Part shown: positions 6,827-15,996 of the stretch, in pieces | How the letters are laid out: each line of letters begins with the position of its first letter | Numbering within the stretch: the first letter of the stretch is position 1 | Assembly (NCBI GenBank): GCA_965261945.1 | Contig: CBDHEF010000002.1 | Coordinates: 744,001 to 808,000, forward strand | Direction of reading: 5' to 3' | DNA from: VXOI01 sp965261945 | Lineage (GTDB): Bacteria; Chloroflexota; Dehalococcoidia; Lucifugimonadales; UBA3495 | Length of the DNA stretch: 64,000 nt | Notes under the pieces: model-generated | Told to the model about the DNA's origin: nothing | The model's database searches: none | What the model saw: the letters and a program-made list of their open reading frames with translations, nothing else | Position numbers and translations under genes: made by a program

Positions 6827-9800
6827 ATGGAATCACATGAACGCATCGAAACCCTGAAATCCGCGCTTCGTGAGCGCATCCTGGTAATCGACGGCGCAAT
6901 GGGCACCGCAATTCAGTCCTTTGACCTCGGCCCCGATGATTTCGGCGGCGTTGATTACGAGGGCTGCAACGAGCATCTCGTCTTCACCCGACCTGATGTA
7001 ATCGAGAGCATCCACCAGGGGCACCTGGACTCCGGCGCCGACATCATCGAGACCGACACCTTCGGCTCCACCTCAGTCGTGCTGGCAGAGTACGATCTGG
7101 CCCACGAGGCCCGCCGCCTCAACCGCGTGGCGGCGGAACTGGCCCGGCAAGTGGCCGATGCCGCCGCCACTCCCGATAAGCCCCGCTTCGTGGCCGGTTC
7201 AATGGGCCCTACCACCAAGACCATCTCCGTAACCGGCGGGGTCACCTTCGAGGAATTGGCCGACAGCTACCATGGGCAGGCCGCCGGTCTGATCGAGGGT
7301 GGCGTTGATGTGCTTCTGCTGGAGACCGGACAGGATACGCTGAACATCAAGGCCGGTCTGGAGGGCATCGACCGTGCCATCGCTGAGTTGGGCCGCGAGG
7401 TTCCCGTGGCGGTGCAGGGTACCGTCGAGCCTATGGGTACGCTGCTGGCCGGGCAGGACGTTGAGGCCTTATACGTTTCGCTGGCGCACCGTGACCTGCT
7501 GTGGATAGGCATCAACTGCGCCACCGGCCCGGCCTTTATGACCGACCATATCCGCACTCTGGCGGCCATTTCCCGTTTCCCGGTGGCATGTGTGCCCAAC
7601 GCCGGTATGCCCGACGAGGACGGCAAGTACAACGAATCACCGGAGGCAATGGCGGAAACGCTGGGCCGTTTCGTAGATTCCGGTTGGGTCAACCTGGTCG
7701 GCGGTTGCTGCGGCACCGTCAACGGCCATATCCACCTGCTCGGCGAGACCGCCGCCGGCAAGCCCCCCCGCCGGACAGTGGAATCTACGGAAACTCGCGT
7801 CTCCGGCATTGATGCCCTGCTCGTTGACGACCAGCTCCGCCCCGCGGTGGTGGGCGAGCGCACCAACGTGCTGGGCAGCCGCCGCTTCCGCCGCCTGATA
7901 AACGAAGGCAAGTTCGAGGAGGCCGCAGAAATCGGGCGGCGCCAGGCCCGCAACGGCGCCCACATCCTCGACGTCTGTTTGCAGGACCCCGACCGCGACG
8001 AGGCCGCCGACGTCGCCGAATTCCTGGACCTGGTTACCAAGAAGGTCAAGACGCCGATAATGGTGGACTCCACCGATCCGGCGGTTATCGAGCTTTCGTT
8101 GAAACGATTGCAGGGCAAGGCCATCATCAACTCGGTGAACCTGGAGGACGGGGAGGAGCGATTCCAGGCTGTGGTGCCGCTGGCCCGGCGTTACGGCGCG
8201 GCGCTGGTGGTGGGCTGCATCGACGACGATAAGCAGCAGGCCCAGGCCGTCACCCGCGAGCGCAAGCTGGAGGTTGCCCTGCGTTCCGCCAAGCTGCTGA
8301 CCGAGAAGTACGGTGTGCCCGAGGAAGATTTGATATTCGACCCGCTGGTCTTTCCGGTCGGGACTGGGGACGTGAACTACATCGGCTCCGGCGCGGAGAC
8401 CGTTGAGGGCGTGCGGCTGATCAAGGAAGCGTTGCCCCGCGCCAAGACCATCCTCGGCATATCCAACGTGTCCTTCGGGCTGCCTGCCGCCGGGCGCGAG
8501 GTGCTGAACTCGGTGTTCCTGTATCACTGTGTGCAGGCCGGCCTGGACATGGCTATCGTCAACTCCGAGATGATGATGCGTTATGCCGCCATTCCAGAGG
8601 AGGAGCGCAAGCTGGCCGAGAACCTGATCTGGTACAGCGGAGAAGACCCGGTGGCGGCCTTCGCGGCCCACTTCCGCGACAAGGCCCCGGCGTCCACCAA
8701 CGAAGAACGCCGCAACCTGCCGCTGGACGAGCGCCTGGCCCTGGCCATCATCGAAGGCACCAAGGAAGGGCTGGCCCAAGACTTGGACGAGGCCCTGCAA
8801 GAGAGAACGCCGCTGCAGATCATCAATGGCCCGCTGATGGAGGGCATGACCGAGGTCGGCCGCCAGTTCAACGCCAACCAGCTAATCGTCGCCGAGGTGC
8901 TGCAATCAGCGGAGTCCATGAAGTTCTCCGTTACCCACCTGGAGCCGTACATGGAGCGAATCGAAAGCTCCATCAAGGGCCGCGTGGTATTGGCCACTGT
9001 AAAGGGCGACGTTCACGACATTGGCAAGAACCTGGTGGAAATCATCCTTTCCAACAACGGTTATCAGGTTATCAACCTGGGCATCAAGATTCCTCCCCAG
9101 GACCTCATTGCGGCCTGCCACCAGCACAACCCCGACATCATTGGGCTGTCCGGGCTGCTGGTGAAGTCGGCGCAGATGATGGTCGAGACCGTCCGGGACT
9201 TCCGCCAGGACGGCGTGTCCGTTCCGGTGCTGGTGGGCGGCGCGGCGCTGTCCAACCGCTTCACGCGTCTGCGCATCGCCCCGGAGTACGGTGGGCTGGT
9301 GGCCTACGCACCCGACGCGATGACCGGCCTGGCCTTGGCCAACACCATTCAGGAGGCCGACGAGCGGGCGCATTTGGCCGCGAAACTGGAAGCCGAGACC
9401 GAGGCCATGCGGAGCGATGACGCCAGCCGTCAGGCGGCGGACGACGGTCAGGATGTGCCACCGGCGCAGGTGCGCCACGACTTTCCCATCCCGAACCCTC
9501 CCGACCTGCGCCTTCACGTCCTGAACGACTACAACCTGGAGGACATCTTCGGGTACATCAACCCGCAGATGCTCTATGTGCGGCACCTGGGCTACAAGGG
9601 ACGTTTCGCCCAGGACCTGGCGGCAGGGGATCCGGCAGCCGTCGAGCTGCGCGACTCGGTGAGGCGCGTCGAAGACCTCGCGCTGGCCCGCAGCGACATT
9701 TCCGCAAGCGCCGTCTTCAAGTTCTTCCCGTGCCGCTCTGATGGGCAATCGCTTCTGATTTACTCTCCCGACGGCTCAAGGGTGCTGGAGCGGTTCTATT

Positions 9801-10342
9801 TCGGGCGACAGTCGCAGCGAGAGGGCCTGTGCCTGTCCGACTACGCACTACCCGGGACCGCCACGCCCGGCAGTGGTCTGGACGGAATGGACTACGTGGG
9901 TATGTTCGTGACCAGCGTCGGCCCCGGCGTGCGGGATCTGGCAGCCCGTTGGATTGCCGAGGGCAGATTCCTGGACTCCCACATCCTGCAGGCCCTGGCC
10001 CTGGAGGGAGCTGAGGGCTTCGCCGAGCTGCTGCACCAGCAGTTGCGGCAGATGTGGGGCTTCGGCGACCCGGCCGGCATTACGCCCTACGAACTCTTCC
10101 GCACCCAGTACCGGGGGAAGCGCTTCTCCTTCGGCTACCCGGCCTGCCCGCGTCTCGAAGACCAGGAGCAGCTCTTCCGCCTGCTGGAGGTCTCCAACCA
10201 CTTGGACGTGGAGCTGACCGAGGGCTACATGATGGACCCGGAGTCCACCGTATCGGCCTTGGTGTTCCACCATCCCGACGCCAAGTATTTCAACCTGAGC
10301 GAGCGTGACATCAACCGGCTGGAGGGAGAACCGGGTCCCTGA
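6827..10342 (+). CDS. metH: Cobalamin-dependent methionine synthase
   Basis: MetH transfers a methyl group from 5-methyltetrahydrofolate to homocysteine through methylcobalamin. The 1171-residue protein has all four modules: homocysteine domain (DGAMGTAIQ near residue 24; zinc cysteines in GGCCGT near 291), pterin-binding domain (about 330-600), B12 cap and Rossmann domain with the cobalt-ligand motif GDVHDIGKN (about 727-735), and the AdoMet-dependent reactivation domain (about 890-1171). Length is close to the E. coli enzyme. fhs lies 133 bases downstream in the same direction, making a folate one-carbon block. The unusual upstream region is described separately. Confidence 0.97.
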   Translation: MESHERIETLKSALRERILVIDGAMGTAIQSFDLGPDDFGGVDYEGCNEHLVFTRPDVIESIHQGHLDSGADIIETDTFGSTSVVLAEYDLAHEARRLNRVAAELARQVADAAATPDKPRFVAGSMGPTTKTISVTGGVTFEELADSYHGQAAGLIEGGVDVLLLETGQDTLNIKAGLEGIDRAIAELGREVPVAVQGTVEPMGTLLAGQDVEALYVSLAHRDLLWIGINCATGPAFMTDHIRTLAAISRFPVACVPNAGMPDEDGKYNESPEAMAETLGRFVDSGWVNLVGGCCGTVNGHIHLLGETAAGKPPRRTVESTETRVSGIDALLVDDQLRPAVVGERTNVLGSRRFRRLINEGKFEEAAEIGRRQARNGAHILDVCLQDPDRDEAADVAEFLDLVTKKVKTPIMVDSTDPAVIELSLKRLQGKAIINSVNLEDGEERFQAVVPLARRYGAALVVGCIDDDKQQAQAVTRERKLEVALRSAKLLTEKYGVPEEDLIFDPLVFPVGTGDVNYIGSGAETVEGVRLIKEALPRAKTILGISNVSFGLPAAGREVLNSVFLYHCVQAGLDMAIVNSEMMMRYAAIPEEERKLAENLIWYSGEDPVAAFAAHFRDKAPASTNEERRNLPLDERLALAIIEGTKEGLAQDLDEALQERTPLQIINGPLMEGMTEVGRQFNANQLIVAEVLQSAESMKFSVTHLEPYMERIESSIKGRVVLATVKGDVHDIGKNLVEIILSNNGYQVINLGIKIPPQDLIAACHQHNPDIIGLSGLLVKSAQMMVETVRDFRQDGVSVPVLVGGAALSNRFTRLRIAPEYGGLVAYAPDAMTGLALANTIQEADERAHLAAKLEAETEAMRSDDASRQAADDGQDVPPAQVRHDFPIPNPPDLRLHVLNDYNLEDIFGYINPQMLYVRHLGYKGRFAQDLAAGDPAAVELRDSVRRVEDLALARSDISASAVFKFFPCRSDGQSLLIYSPDGSRVLERFYFGRQSQREGLCLSDYALPGTATPGSGLDGMDYVGMFVTSVGPGVRDLAARWIAEGRFLDSHILQALALEGAEGFAELLHQQLRQMWGFGDPAGITPYELFRTQYRGKRFSFGYPACPRLEDQEQLFRLLEVSNHLDVELTEGYMMDPESTVSALVFHHPDAKYFNLSERDINRLEGEPGP

Positions 10343-10475
10343 CTCCCAGTCATTTGATGCCCTCTTGCCCTGGGAGAAAGTTAGGGAGAGGGCGGTCTCC
10401 CGCCACGGCCCCCTGTGGCTATTGCATCCCAGACCCTGCCGTCGCTGAAACGCGCGGCGCGAACGCGGAGGCTAC

Positions 10476-12110
10476 GTGCAAACCATCAGCAAGATTGCCG
10501 ACGAGCTTGGCTTCAAGCCCGAATATGTGTTGCCCTACGGGCACTACAAGGCCAAGATCTCCTTGGACGCCATCGCCGACGGCAGCCCCCACAAGGGCAA
10601 GCTGGTGGTGGTGACCGGGATCACTCCCACGCCGGCGGGCGAGGGCAAGACCACCACCGCTATCGGCCTGACGCAGGGAATGGGCCGCCTGGGGCACAAG
10701 GTGTCGGTCAACCTGCGCGAGCCGACGTTGGGGCCTATTTTCGGCATCAAGGGCGGCGGCACCGGCGGAGGGAATGCAAGGATCGTTCCCGAGGACGAGA
10801 TCAACATCCACTTTACGGGCGATGCCCATGCCGTTGCGTCAGCGCACAACCTGCTGGCCGCACTGGTGGACAACGCGGTGTTTCGCGGCGCAATTCCCGA
10901 CTTTGATCCATCCGGCATTCAATGGTCGCGGGTAACCGACGCCTCAGACCGCGGCCTGCGGCAAGTTATCGCCGGAGTAGGCGGCAGTGGCTACGGCCCG
11001 TTGCGGGAAGCCCGCTTTGACATCGTTTCCGCCTCGGAGATCATGGCCATCCTGGCCCTCGCCGACGGGCTGGACGACCTGCGGGACCGCATCTCCCGCA
11101 TCGTCGTCGGCGCGACGCGCGGCGGCGAACCGGTTACCGTCGCCCAACTGGGCGTCCAGGGGGCGCTGATGACGTTGTTGCACCAGACGGTGATGCCCAA
11201 CCTGGTGCAGACGCTGGAGGGACAGCCCGCCATCGTCCACGCCGGGCCGTTTGGCAACATCGCCCACGGTTGCAGTTCGATCCTCGCCGACAAGCTGGCC
11301 CTGGCCTACGCCGATTACGTGATAACAGAGGCCGGATTCGCCTCGGACCTGGGCTTCGAGAAGTTCATGCACATCAAGACACGGCAGAGCGGCCTGCTGC
11401 CCAGCGCCGCCGTGCTGGTGGCCTCGGCCCGCGCCCTCAAGTGGCACGGCAGGGCGCGGCGCAGCGACCTGGACAAGCCGGACGAAAGCAGAGTCATCCG
11501 CGGCGGTCCCAATCTGGCCCACCACGTCGGTATCGTAACCAGCTTTGGTTTGCCCTGCGTCGTAGCCATCAACCGCTTCGGCGCCGACAGCCCAGAGGAG
11601 CTGGCGGCGGTTAGGAACATTGCACTGGAAGCCGGCGCCACTGCCGCAGTGGAGTGCGACGGCTACGCCCGGGGCGGCGCGGGAGCGGAGGAACTGGCCC
11701 AGGCCGTAGTTGAGGCGACCAGGACTGAAAGCACCATCACCTACGCCTACCCGCTCCAGGCAACGGCGCAGGAGAAGGCGTTAGCCCTGGCGCAAAATGT
11801 CTATGGCGCCGCAGACGTCGCATGGTCGGCGCAGGCCATGAACCAACTGAGATATTTCGAATCGCAGGGTTGGGGCAATCTGCCCATCTGCATGGCCAAG
11901 ACGCACCTCTCCATTTCCCATGACCCCAGTCTCCGCAACCGGCCCCAGGGCTATACCTTCCCGATCAACGACCTGCGCGCTTCTGTCGGCGCCGGTTTCC
12001 TCTATGCTCTCGCCGGGCGGATCGAGACGCTTCCCGGCCTGCCCACCCGTCCCCGTGCCTTGGACATGGATGTCAACTCTGACGGTGAAGTAATCGGGAT
12101 TCTAAACTAG
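10476..12110 (+). CDS. fhs: Formate--tetrahydrofolate ligase
   Basis: This ATP-dependent cytosolic enzyme makes 10-formyltetrahydrofolate from formate and THF, feeding purine synthesis and the folate pool used by metH. The 544-residue protein has the ATP-binding motif TPTPAGEGKTTT (about 48-59), then REPTLGPIFGIKGGGTGGG and FTGDAHAV, all family hallmarks. The start is GTG at 10476, with CGGAGG 5-10 bases upstream. The 10343-10475 gap carries a degenerate CCCTGGGAGA...GGGAGAGGG repeat. The next gene begins 18 bases after the stop. Confidence 0.97.
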   Translation: MQTISKIADELGFKPEYVLPYGHYKAKISLDAIADGSPHKGKLVVVTGITPTPAGEGKTTTAIGLTQGMGRLGHKVSVNLREPTLGPIFGIKGGGTGGGNARIVPEDEINIHFTGDAHAVASAHNLLAALVDNAVFRGAIPDFDPSGIQWSRVTDASDRGLRQVIAGVGGSGYGPLREARFDIVSASEIMAILALADGLDDLRDRISRIVVGATRGGEPVTVAQLGVQGALMTLLHQTVMPNLVQTLEGQPAIVHAGPFGNIAHGCSSILADKLALAYADYVITEAGFASDLGFEKFMHIKTRQSGLLPSAAVLVASARALKWHGRARRSDLDKPDESRVIRGGPNLAHHVGIVTSFGLPCVVAINRFGADSPEELAAVRNIALEAGATAAVECDGYARGGAGAEELAQAVVEATRTESTITYAYPLQATAQEKALALAQNVYGAADVAWSAQAMNQLRYFESQGWGNLPICMAKTHLSISHDPSLRNRPQGYTFPINDLRASVGAGFLYALAGRIETLPGLPTRPRALDMDVNSDGEVIGILN

Positions 12111-12128
12111 CGAGAGCGGAGAGCCGCC

Positions 12129-12776
12129 ATGCGCGTTGTAATGATTCATGCCCTGGCGGAGTCAATCCCGCCAGTCCGGCTGGCGTTTCAGGACGAGTTC
12201 CCCGAGGCCGAGGTGATCAACCTGCTGGACGAAGGGTTGCTCATTGACTTTCCCGGAAGCATCACCCCCAACCTGCGCCGGCGAATGAGCGACCTCATCT
12301 GCTACTCTCGGGACCACAACGCCGACGCTATTGGCCTGGCCTGCTCGGTCTACGCGCCGGTGGTGGATTCGGCCCGCGACCTGGTGGATGTGCCACTGGT
12401 GTCGTCCTACGGCCCGGTGATGCAGGAGGCCGTCGCGGCAGGCCCCCGGGTCGGAGTCATCGCCACCAACGCCGCCACCATGTCGGATTCCGAGTTCTAT
12501 CTGAACCTTGCGGCTGGCGAGGCAGGGGCCAAAGTAACAGTCGTTTCCCGCCTTGCTGAGGACCTGATTGCCGTACTCAGAGCCGAGGGCCAGCCGGGGT
12601 TCGAACGGCGGCTGGAAGAAGAAGTGCTGGCCCTGGCTCCGGACGTTGATGTGGCGCTACTCAGCCAGTTCTCCTTCGCCACCGCCCTCGACCACCTGCG
12701 GAAAGTCTCGCCGGTTCCCGTGCTGTCGGCCCCCCACAGCAGCGCTCGCACACTGAAGAAGATGCTGGAGGCGTAA
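12129..12776 (+). CDS. Aspartate/glutamate racemase-superfamily protein
   Basis: The 215-residue protein has the Asp/Glu/hydantoin racemase layout: MRVVMIHALAESIPPV, then ADAIGLACSVYAPVVD carrying the first catalytic cysteine, then a second half-domain beginning GPRVGVIATNAATM. Where the second cysteine is expected the sequence reads VDVALLSQFSFATA, with no Cys. Members with one cysteine are lyases, decarboxylases or isomerases rather than two-base racemases, so racemase activity is doubtful. It lies in a tight run with the following esterase (2-base gap) and NIPSNAP gene (2-base gap), suggesting a small catabolic operon of unknown substrate. Confidence 0.75.
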   Translation: MRVVMIHALAESIPPVRLAFQDEFPEAEVINLLDEGLLIDFPGSITPNLRRRMSDLICYSRDHNADAIGLACSVYAPVVDSARDLVDVPLVSSYGPVMQEAVAAGPRVGVIATNAATMSDSEFYLNLAAGEAGAKVTVVSRLAEDLIAVLRAEGQPGFERRLEEEVLALAPDVDVALLSQFSFATALDHLRKVSPVPVLSAPHSSARTLKKMLEA

Positions 12777-12778
12777 AT

Positions 12779-13678
12779 ATGGCCAGAACGCTGGAACTGG
12801 AAAAGGTAATCGCCCTGGTGAGGGGCAGAGAAGTCGATGAGTCGCAGGGCGCGACCGAGGGCCGACGCCGGTCCTTTGAGCAGATCATCGATGAGTTTTC
12901 GATCGACGTACCGGCCATGTACAAGCGAGTGAACGCGGGGGGCGTAACCGCGGAATGGGTGACGGCTGAGGCCGCGTCGGACAGCAGGGTTGTTCTCTAT
13001 CTGCACGGCGGCGGCTACATTATCGGCTCACCCCGCACCCACCGGCCCTTGATGGCTGAATTGTCCCAAGCGTCGGGCGCCAGAGTCCTGGGACTGGACT
13101 ACCGCCTTGCCCCGGAGCACCCGTTTCCGGCGCCAGTCGAGGATGCGGTGGCGGCTTACCGGTGGCTCCTCAACGAGGGCTACGACCCTGCGAGGATCGC
13201 CGTGGCCGGCGACTCGGCCGGAGGCGGACTAACCGTGGCTGCCCTGGTGCAGATACGCTACGTCGGCCTTCCCATGCCCGGCGCAGCAGTTTGCATCTCG
13301 CCTTGGGTCGACATGGAGGGCCTCGGCGAATCAATGGAAACCAGGGCCGACGCAGACCCCATGGTCGGGAAAGAAGGACTGCTGCTTTCGGCCAAGACTT
13401 ATCTGGGCGGCAGCGATCCCAGGGCGCCATTGGCCGCCCCCATCTACGCCGACCTGCGCGGTCTGCCGCCGACGCTGATCCAGGTGGGAGACGCGGAGGT
13501 CCTTCTGGACGACTCCACCCGACTGGCCGGGATTGCTCGTGAGGCTGGGGTATATGTGGAGATGGACGTCTGGGACGACATGATCCACGTCTGGCACCTG
13601 TTCGCCCCCATATTGCCGGAAGGACGGCAGGCCCTTTCTCAAGCAGGAGAATTCATCAAGAAACACACCGGAGGCTGA
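12779..13678 (+). CDS. Alpha/beta hydrolase, hormone-sensitive-lipase family esterase
   Basis: The protein hydrolyses carboxyl esters. Its 299 residues carry the HSL-family oxyanion motif HGGGY (76-80), the nucleophile motif GDSAGG (about 144-149), an acid in the VLLDDS stretch and the catalytic His in DMIHVWHLF near the end. The N-terminal cap region (residues 1-65) is short. No signal peptide is seen, so it is probably cytosolic. Spacing to both neighbours is 2 bases. Confidence 0.9.
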   Translation: MARTLELEKVIALVRGREVDESQGATEGRRRSFEQIIDEFSIDVPAMYKRVNAGGVTAEWVTAEAASDSRVVLYLHGGGYIIGSPRTHRPLMAELSQASGARVLGLDYRLAPEHPFPAPVEDAVAAYRWLLNEGYDPARIAVAGDSAGGGLTVAALVQIRYVGLPMPGAAVCISPWVDMEGLGESMETRADADPMVGKEGLLLSAKTYLGGSDPRAPLAAPIYADLRGLPPTLIQVGDAEVLLDDSTRLAGIAREAGVYVEMDVWDDMIHVWHLFAPILPEGRQALSQAGEFIKKHTGG

Positions 13679-13680
13679 AA

Positions 13681-14370
13681 ATGATCTACGATTTCAGGAT
13701 GTACACCCTCAAGCCCGGCGCGACGCCCGACTACCGGGCCGGCGTAAAGGAAGTGGGACTGCCCATCCGGCAGAGCCATTGCGTGGCGTTGTCCGGCTGG
13801 TACTGGAGCGACATAGGGGCGCTTAACCAGGTCGTTCACATCTGGGGCTACCAGGATCTGGAGCACCTGAATTCAGCCAAGGCCGCGGTCTACGCCGACC
13901 CCGACTGGGCCGGAAAGTACGTCCCCCGGGCGCAGCCGCTGGTGGAATCGCAAAAGACGTGGCTGATGATGTCCCCCGATTTCGCGCCCAAGTATCCGGT
14001 GGAATTTGACATCGCCGAAGAGGGTACGCCGGAATACAAGGCAAAGAACGATATGGTCTTCGATTTCCGGCAGTACACCCTGAACCCCGGTGGCCTGTCC
14101 ACCTACATGGCGGCGGTAGAAGAGCTTGCCCTTCCCATCAGGGAAAGGCACGGCGTCAAGCTGGCCGGCTGGTTCTACAGCGACCTGGGCGACCTGAACC
14201 AGGTGGTGCACATCTGGGCCTTCAACAACGTGAAGCACATGGAAGAAGCCAAGTCTGCCGTTGCTGCCGACCCGGAGTGGGGCGGCGCCTACATCCCCCG
14301 CGTCCGCGGCGTTCTGGCGGCCCAGAACACCTACCTGATGAAGACCACGGAGTTCGGGCCTACTCCGTAG
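13681..14370 (+). CDS. Tandem NIPSNAP-domain protein
   Basis: Two NIPSNAP (dimeric alpha/beta barrel) repeats fill the 229 residues. The first begins MIYDFRMYTLKPGATPDY and contains WSDIGALNQVVHIWGYQDL; the second begins MVFDFRQYTLNPGGLSTY and contains YSDLGDLNQVVHIWAFNNV. The repeats are clearly internal duplicates, whereas single-domain members are about 105-110 residues. Family function is poorly known; small-molecule handling has been proposed. It ends the run of three genes and is followed by a hairpin at 14424. Confidence 0.88.
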   Translation: MIYDFRMYTLKPGATPDYRAGVKEVGLPIRQSHCVALSGWYWSDIGALNQVVHIWGYQDLEHLNSAKAAVYADPDWAGKYVPRAQPLVESQKTWLMMSPDFAPKYPVEFDIAEEGTPEYKAKNDMVFDFRQYTLNPGGLSTYMAAVEELALPIRERHGVKLAGWFYSDLGDLNQVVHIWAFNNVKHMEEAKSAVAADPEWGGAYIPRVRGVLAAQNTYLMKTTEFGPTP

Positions 14371-14423
14371 GCGGGAGTCTGCGTAGCCGGCCCCCCGGAT
14401 CCGTACCGGTGGGTGTCTGAAAT

Positions 14424-14455
14424 AAGGCGGATGGCCGCACGGCCACTCCGCCTTT
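14424..14455 (+). terminator. Intrinsic terminator after the NIPSNAP gene
   Basis: AAGGCGGA (14424-14431) pairs with TCCGCCTT (14447-14454), and the inner TGGCC pairs with GGCCA, leaving a 4-base loop and one bulged base. A short T-tract follows (TTTCGTCTTCT). It lies 54 bases after the stop codon. Confidence 0.6.
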
Positions 14456-14463
14456 CGTCTTCT

Positions 14464-14568
14464 CTAACCTTGACCGGGCTTATAGAGGCCGATGTAGTTG
14501 CCCTCCGGGTCGATGAAACCGGCAATGGAGAACTTGCTGTCGTTGACGTCCATGTCCATGGGCGGGTC
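14464..14568 (-). pseudogene. C-terminal tail of a VOC (glyoxalase-fold) gene
   Basis: The minus-strand frame ends at TAG 14464-14466 and encodes DPPMDMDVNDSKFSIAGFID then PEGNYIGLYKPGQG. This is the typical last strand pair of a VOC-family protein (GF-DP-GN-I-LY). No VOC sequence lies upstream; it is joined directly, in another frame, to the DUF4276 ORF. It marks a deletion or insertion breakpoint near 14570. Confidence 0.6.
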
Positions 14569-14830
14569 GCATATCCGATTTGGCTTCGGCGGCATTGGAA
14601 TAATCTGGATATACATCGGTCAGTGCAATCACATGGTCAGACGGATTCCTACCGTTTCTCAAAAGATTTATAACCAAGCCGTTTAGCTTATCCCTTTTAG
14701 GAATTCTGCCAGCTTGTAATGATGTATGCAAAAGAGGCATATTTCCAGGGATCAGTCCTTGCAAGTATTCCCTGAGTTTGGGAACAAACACTTTCTCTGT
14801 TTTCCCTTCGACGATGAGGCTGATCTTCAT
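14480..14830 (-). CDS. DUF4276/TOPRIM-like partner of the AAA ATPase, 3'-truncated
   Basis: The start at 14830 (MKISLIVEGKTEKVFVPKLR) has GGGAGG six bases upstream and overlaps the ATPase stop as ATGA, so the two genes are translationally coupled. The N-terminal IVEGKTE motif and the downstream ALTDVYPD (acidic residues) are TOPRIM-like and match DUF4276 proteins, which normally run to about 200 residues. After about 86 residues (near AAEAKSDM) the frame enters VOC-gene DNA and becomes low-complexity RPAHGHGRQRQ before stopping. The module is therefore probably inactive. In the intact state it resembles OLD/PARIS-type ATPase-plus-TOPRIM defence pairs; that function is inference. Confidence 0.6.
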   Translation of the reverse strand: MKISLIVEGKTEKVFVPKLREYLQGLIPGNMPLLHTSLQAGRIPKRDKLNGLVINLLRNGRNPSDHVIALTDVYPDYSNAAEAKSDMRPAHGHGRQRQQVLHCRFHRPGGQLHRPL

Positions 14831-15981
14831 GCTCTGCCTCCCATAAGGCCCATCTGCCATACCTCATCAAGGCTGTAATCAGCCAGCCATTCTTCTAGAT
14901 CAAGATTATCTCCCCACCTAATAGCCGAAGCGCCGCTTTCGTCGATATCCATAACCGCCACTTCATGTGGCTCCAGAAATCTAACTAACCGGTCTGAGTG
15001 AGTCGCAACAATTATCTGAGTTCGGTCAGATGCCTCGCGTAGCAAATCTGCCAGAAGGCCAAGCAATTCTGGATGCAGACTCACCTCCGGTTCATCTATC
15101 ATCGTAACTGTAGGTAGACTTGGGCTCTGCAACAGCGATACCAGCCAGAGAAATCTGAGAGTGCCTTCCGATAGTTGGTTCATAAAGAATGGGCCGTTGA
15201 AAGCCCTTTCCTTCCATGTCATTGAAATAACACCAGCACTTACAACAGGAAAGCCAAGGAATTCGAATCCCGGGAATGCTGCCTTCAAAGAATCTTCAAC
15301 AGCCTCATATTTGGGACGATCCAACTCACGCAAATTGTAGAGGAACGGAAACAAGTCTTCGCCGTTGGAACCGGGAAGCGAGACCGGACGCATCTGCTGC
15401 GGCAACTTCACTGGGGCGTTCTTGCCTACGTCAAGGGCATGGTAGTGGGTAGCGGAGCTCAAAATGCGCCTCAACTGCTCGCATTGCCGGTACATTCTGG
15501 GCACTTGCGACAGCGCCGACTCAGACGAATCAAACTCCCAATCTGGTACTTCCAACCTATGCGTCGCTGGGTTAGAAAATCTAATGGCATTGTGTTGTCT
15601 GTCAATGTGCTTGAAAGGCAACGGTTGGTCGGGTGTAGCTTGAAGCAGCGTCTCTTCTAATATCCCGTATCCCGGCCCCTGTGCTTCCAATTTGAGCCTG
15701 TATTCTGGTGGCTCATAACTCGGATTGTCCGTCACCACATTCAGAACTATTTCTCGCACACGTCCTTGCGTGGCGACAGAAGCAATTCCCCCCAAATCGC
15801 CGAGATGCTGATTTAATGAACCTCTCGCAGAGGCTGCCAACAGTGACAGAGCGTCCATGAACGAAGTTTTTCCTACTCCGTTGGCTCCAATTAGAGCCAT
15901 CACTGGGCGCATGTCGAAGTCAAAAATTTCGAGCCGTCGGAAGCCTTCGATTTTGATACTCTTGATTTTTGGAGAAGCCAT
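14827..15981 (-). CDS. AAA family ATPase (AAA_21/OLD-like, ABC-type SMC fold)
   Basis: The 384-residue protein begins KIKSIKIEGFRRLEIFDFDM and has Walker A GANGVGKTS (about 33-41), a signature-like stretch MNQLSEGTLRFLWL, Walker B TVTMIDEPEVSLHPE and the switch IIVATHSDRLVRFL, which is the AAA_21 layout. It overlaps the DUF4276 gene by 4 bases. Base composition is visibly lower in GC than its neighbours, consistent with horizontal transfer. Such ATPases sense or load partner nucleases in anti-phage systems; here the partner is truncated. The start MASPKIKSIK is at 15981. Confidence 0.88.
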   Translation of the reverse strand: MASPKIKSIKIEGFRRLEIFDFDMRPVMALIGANGVGKTSFMDALSLLAASARGSLNQHLGDLGGIASVATQGRVREIVLNVVTDNPSYEPPEYRLKLEAQGPGYGILEETLLQATPDQPLPFKHIDRQHNAIRFSNPATHRLEVPDWEFDSSESALSQVPRMYRQCEQLRRILSSATHYHALDVGKNAPVKLPQQMRPVSLPGSNGEDLFPFLYNLRELDRPKYEAVEDSLKAAFPGFEFLGFPVVSAGVISMTWKERAFNGPFFMNQLSEGTLRFLWLVSLLQSPSLPTVTMIDEPEVSLHPELLGLLADLLREASDRTQIIVATHSDRLVRFLEPHEVAVMDIDESGASAIRWGDNLDLEEWLADYSLDEVWQMGLMGGRA

Positions 15982-15996
15982 GTCTTTTCTCTCCTA

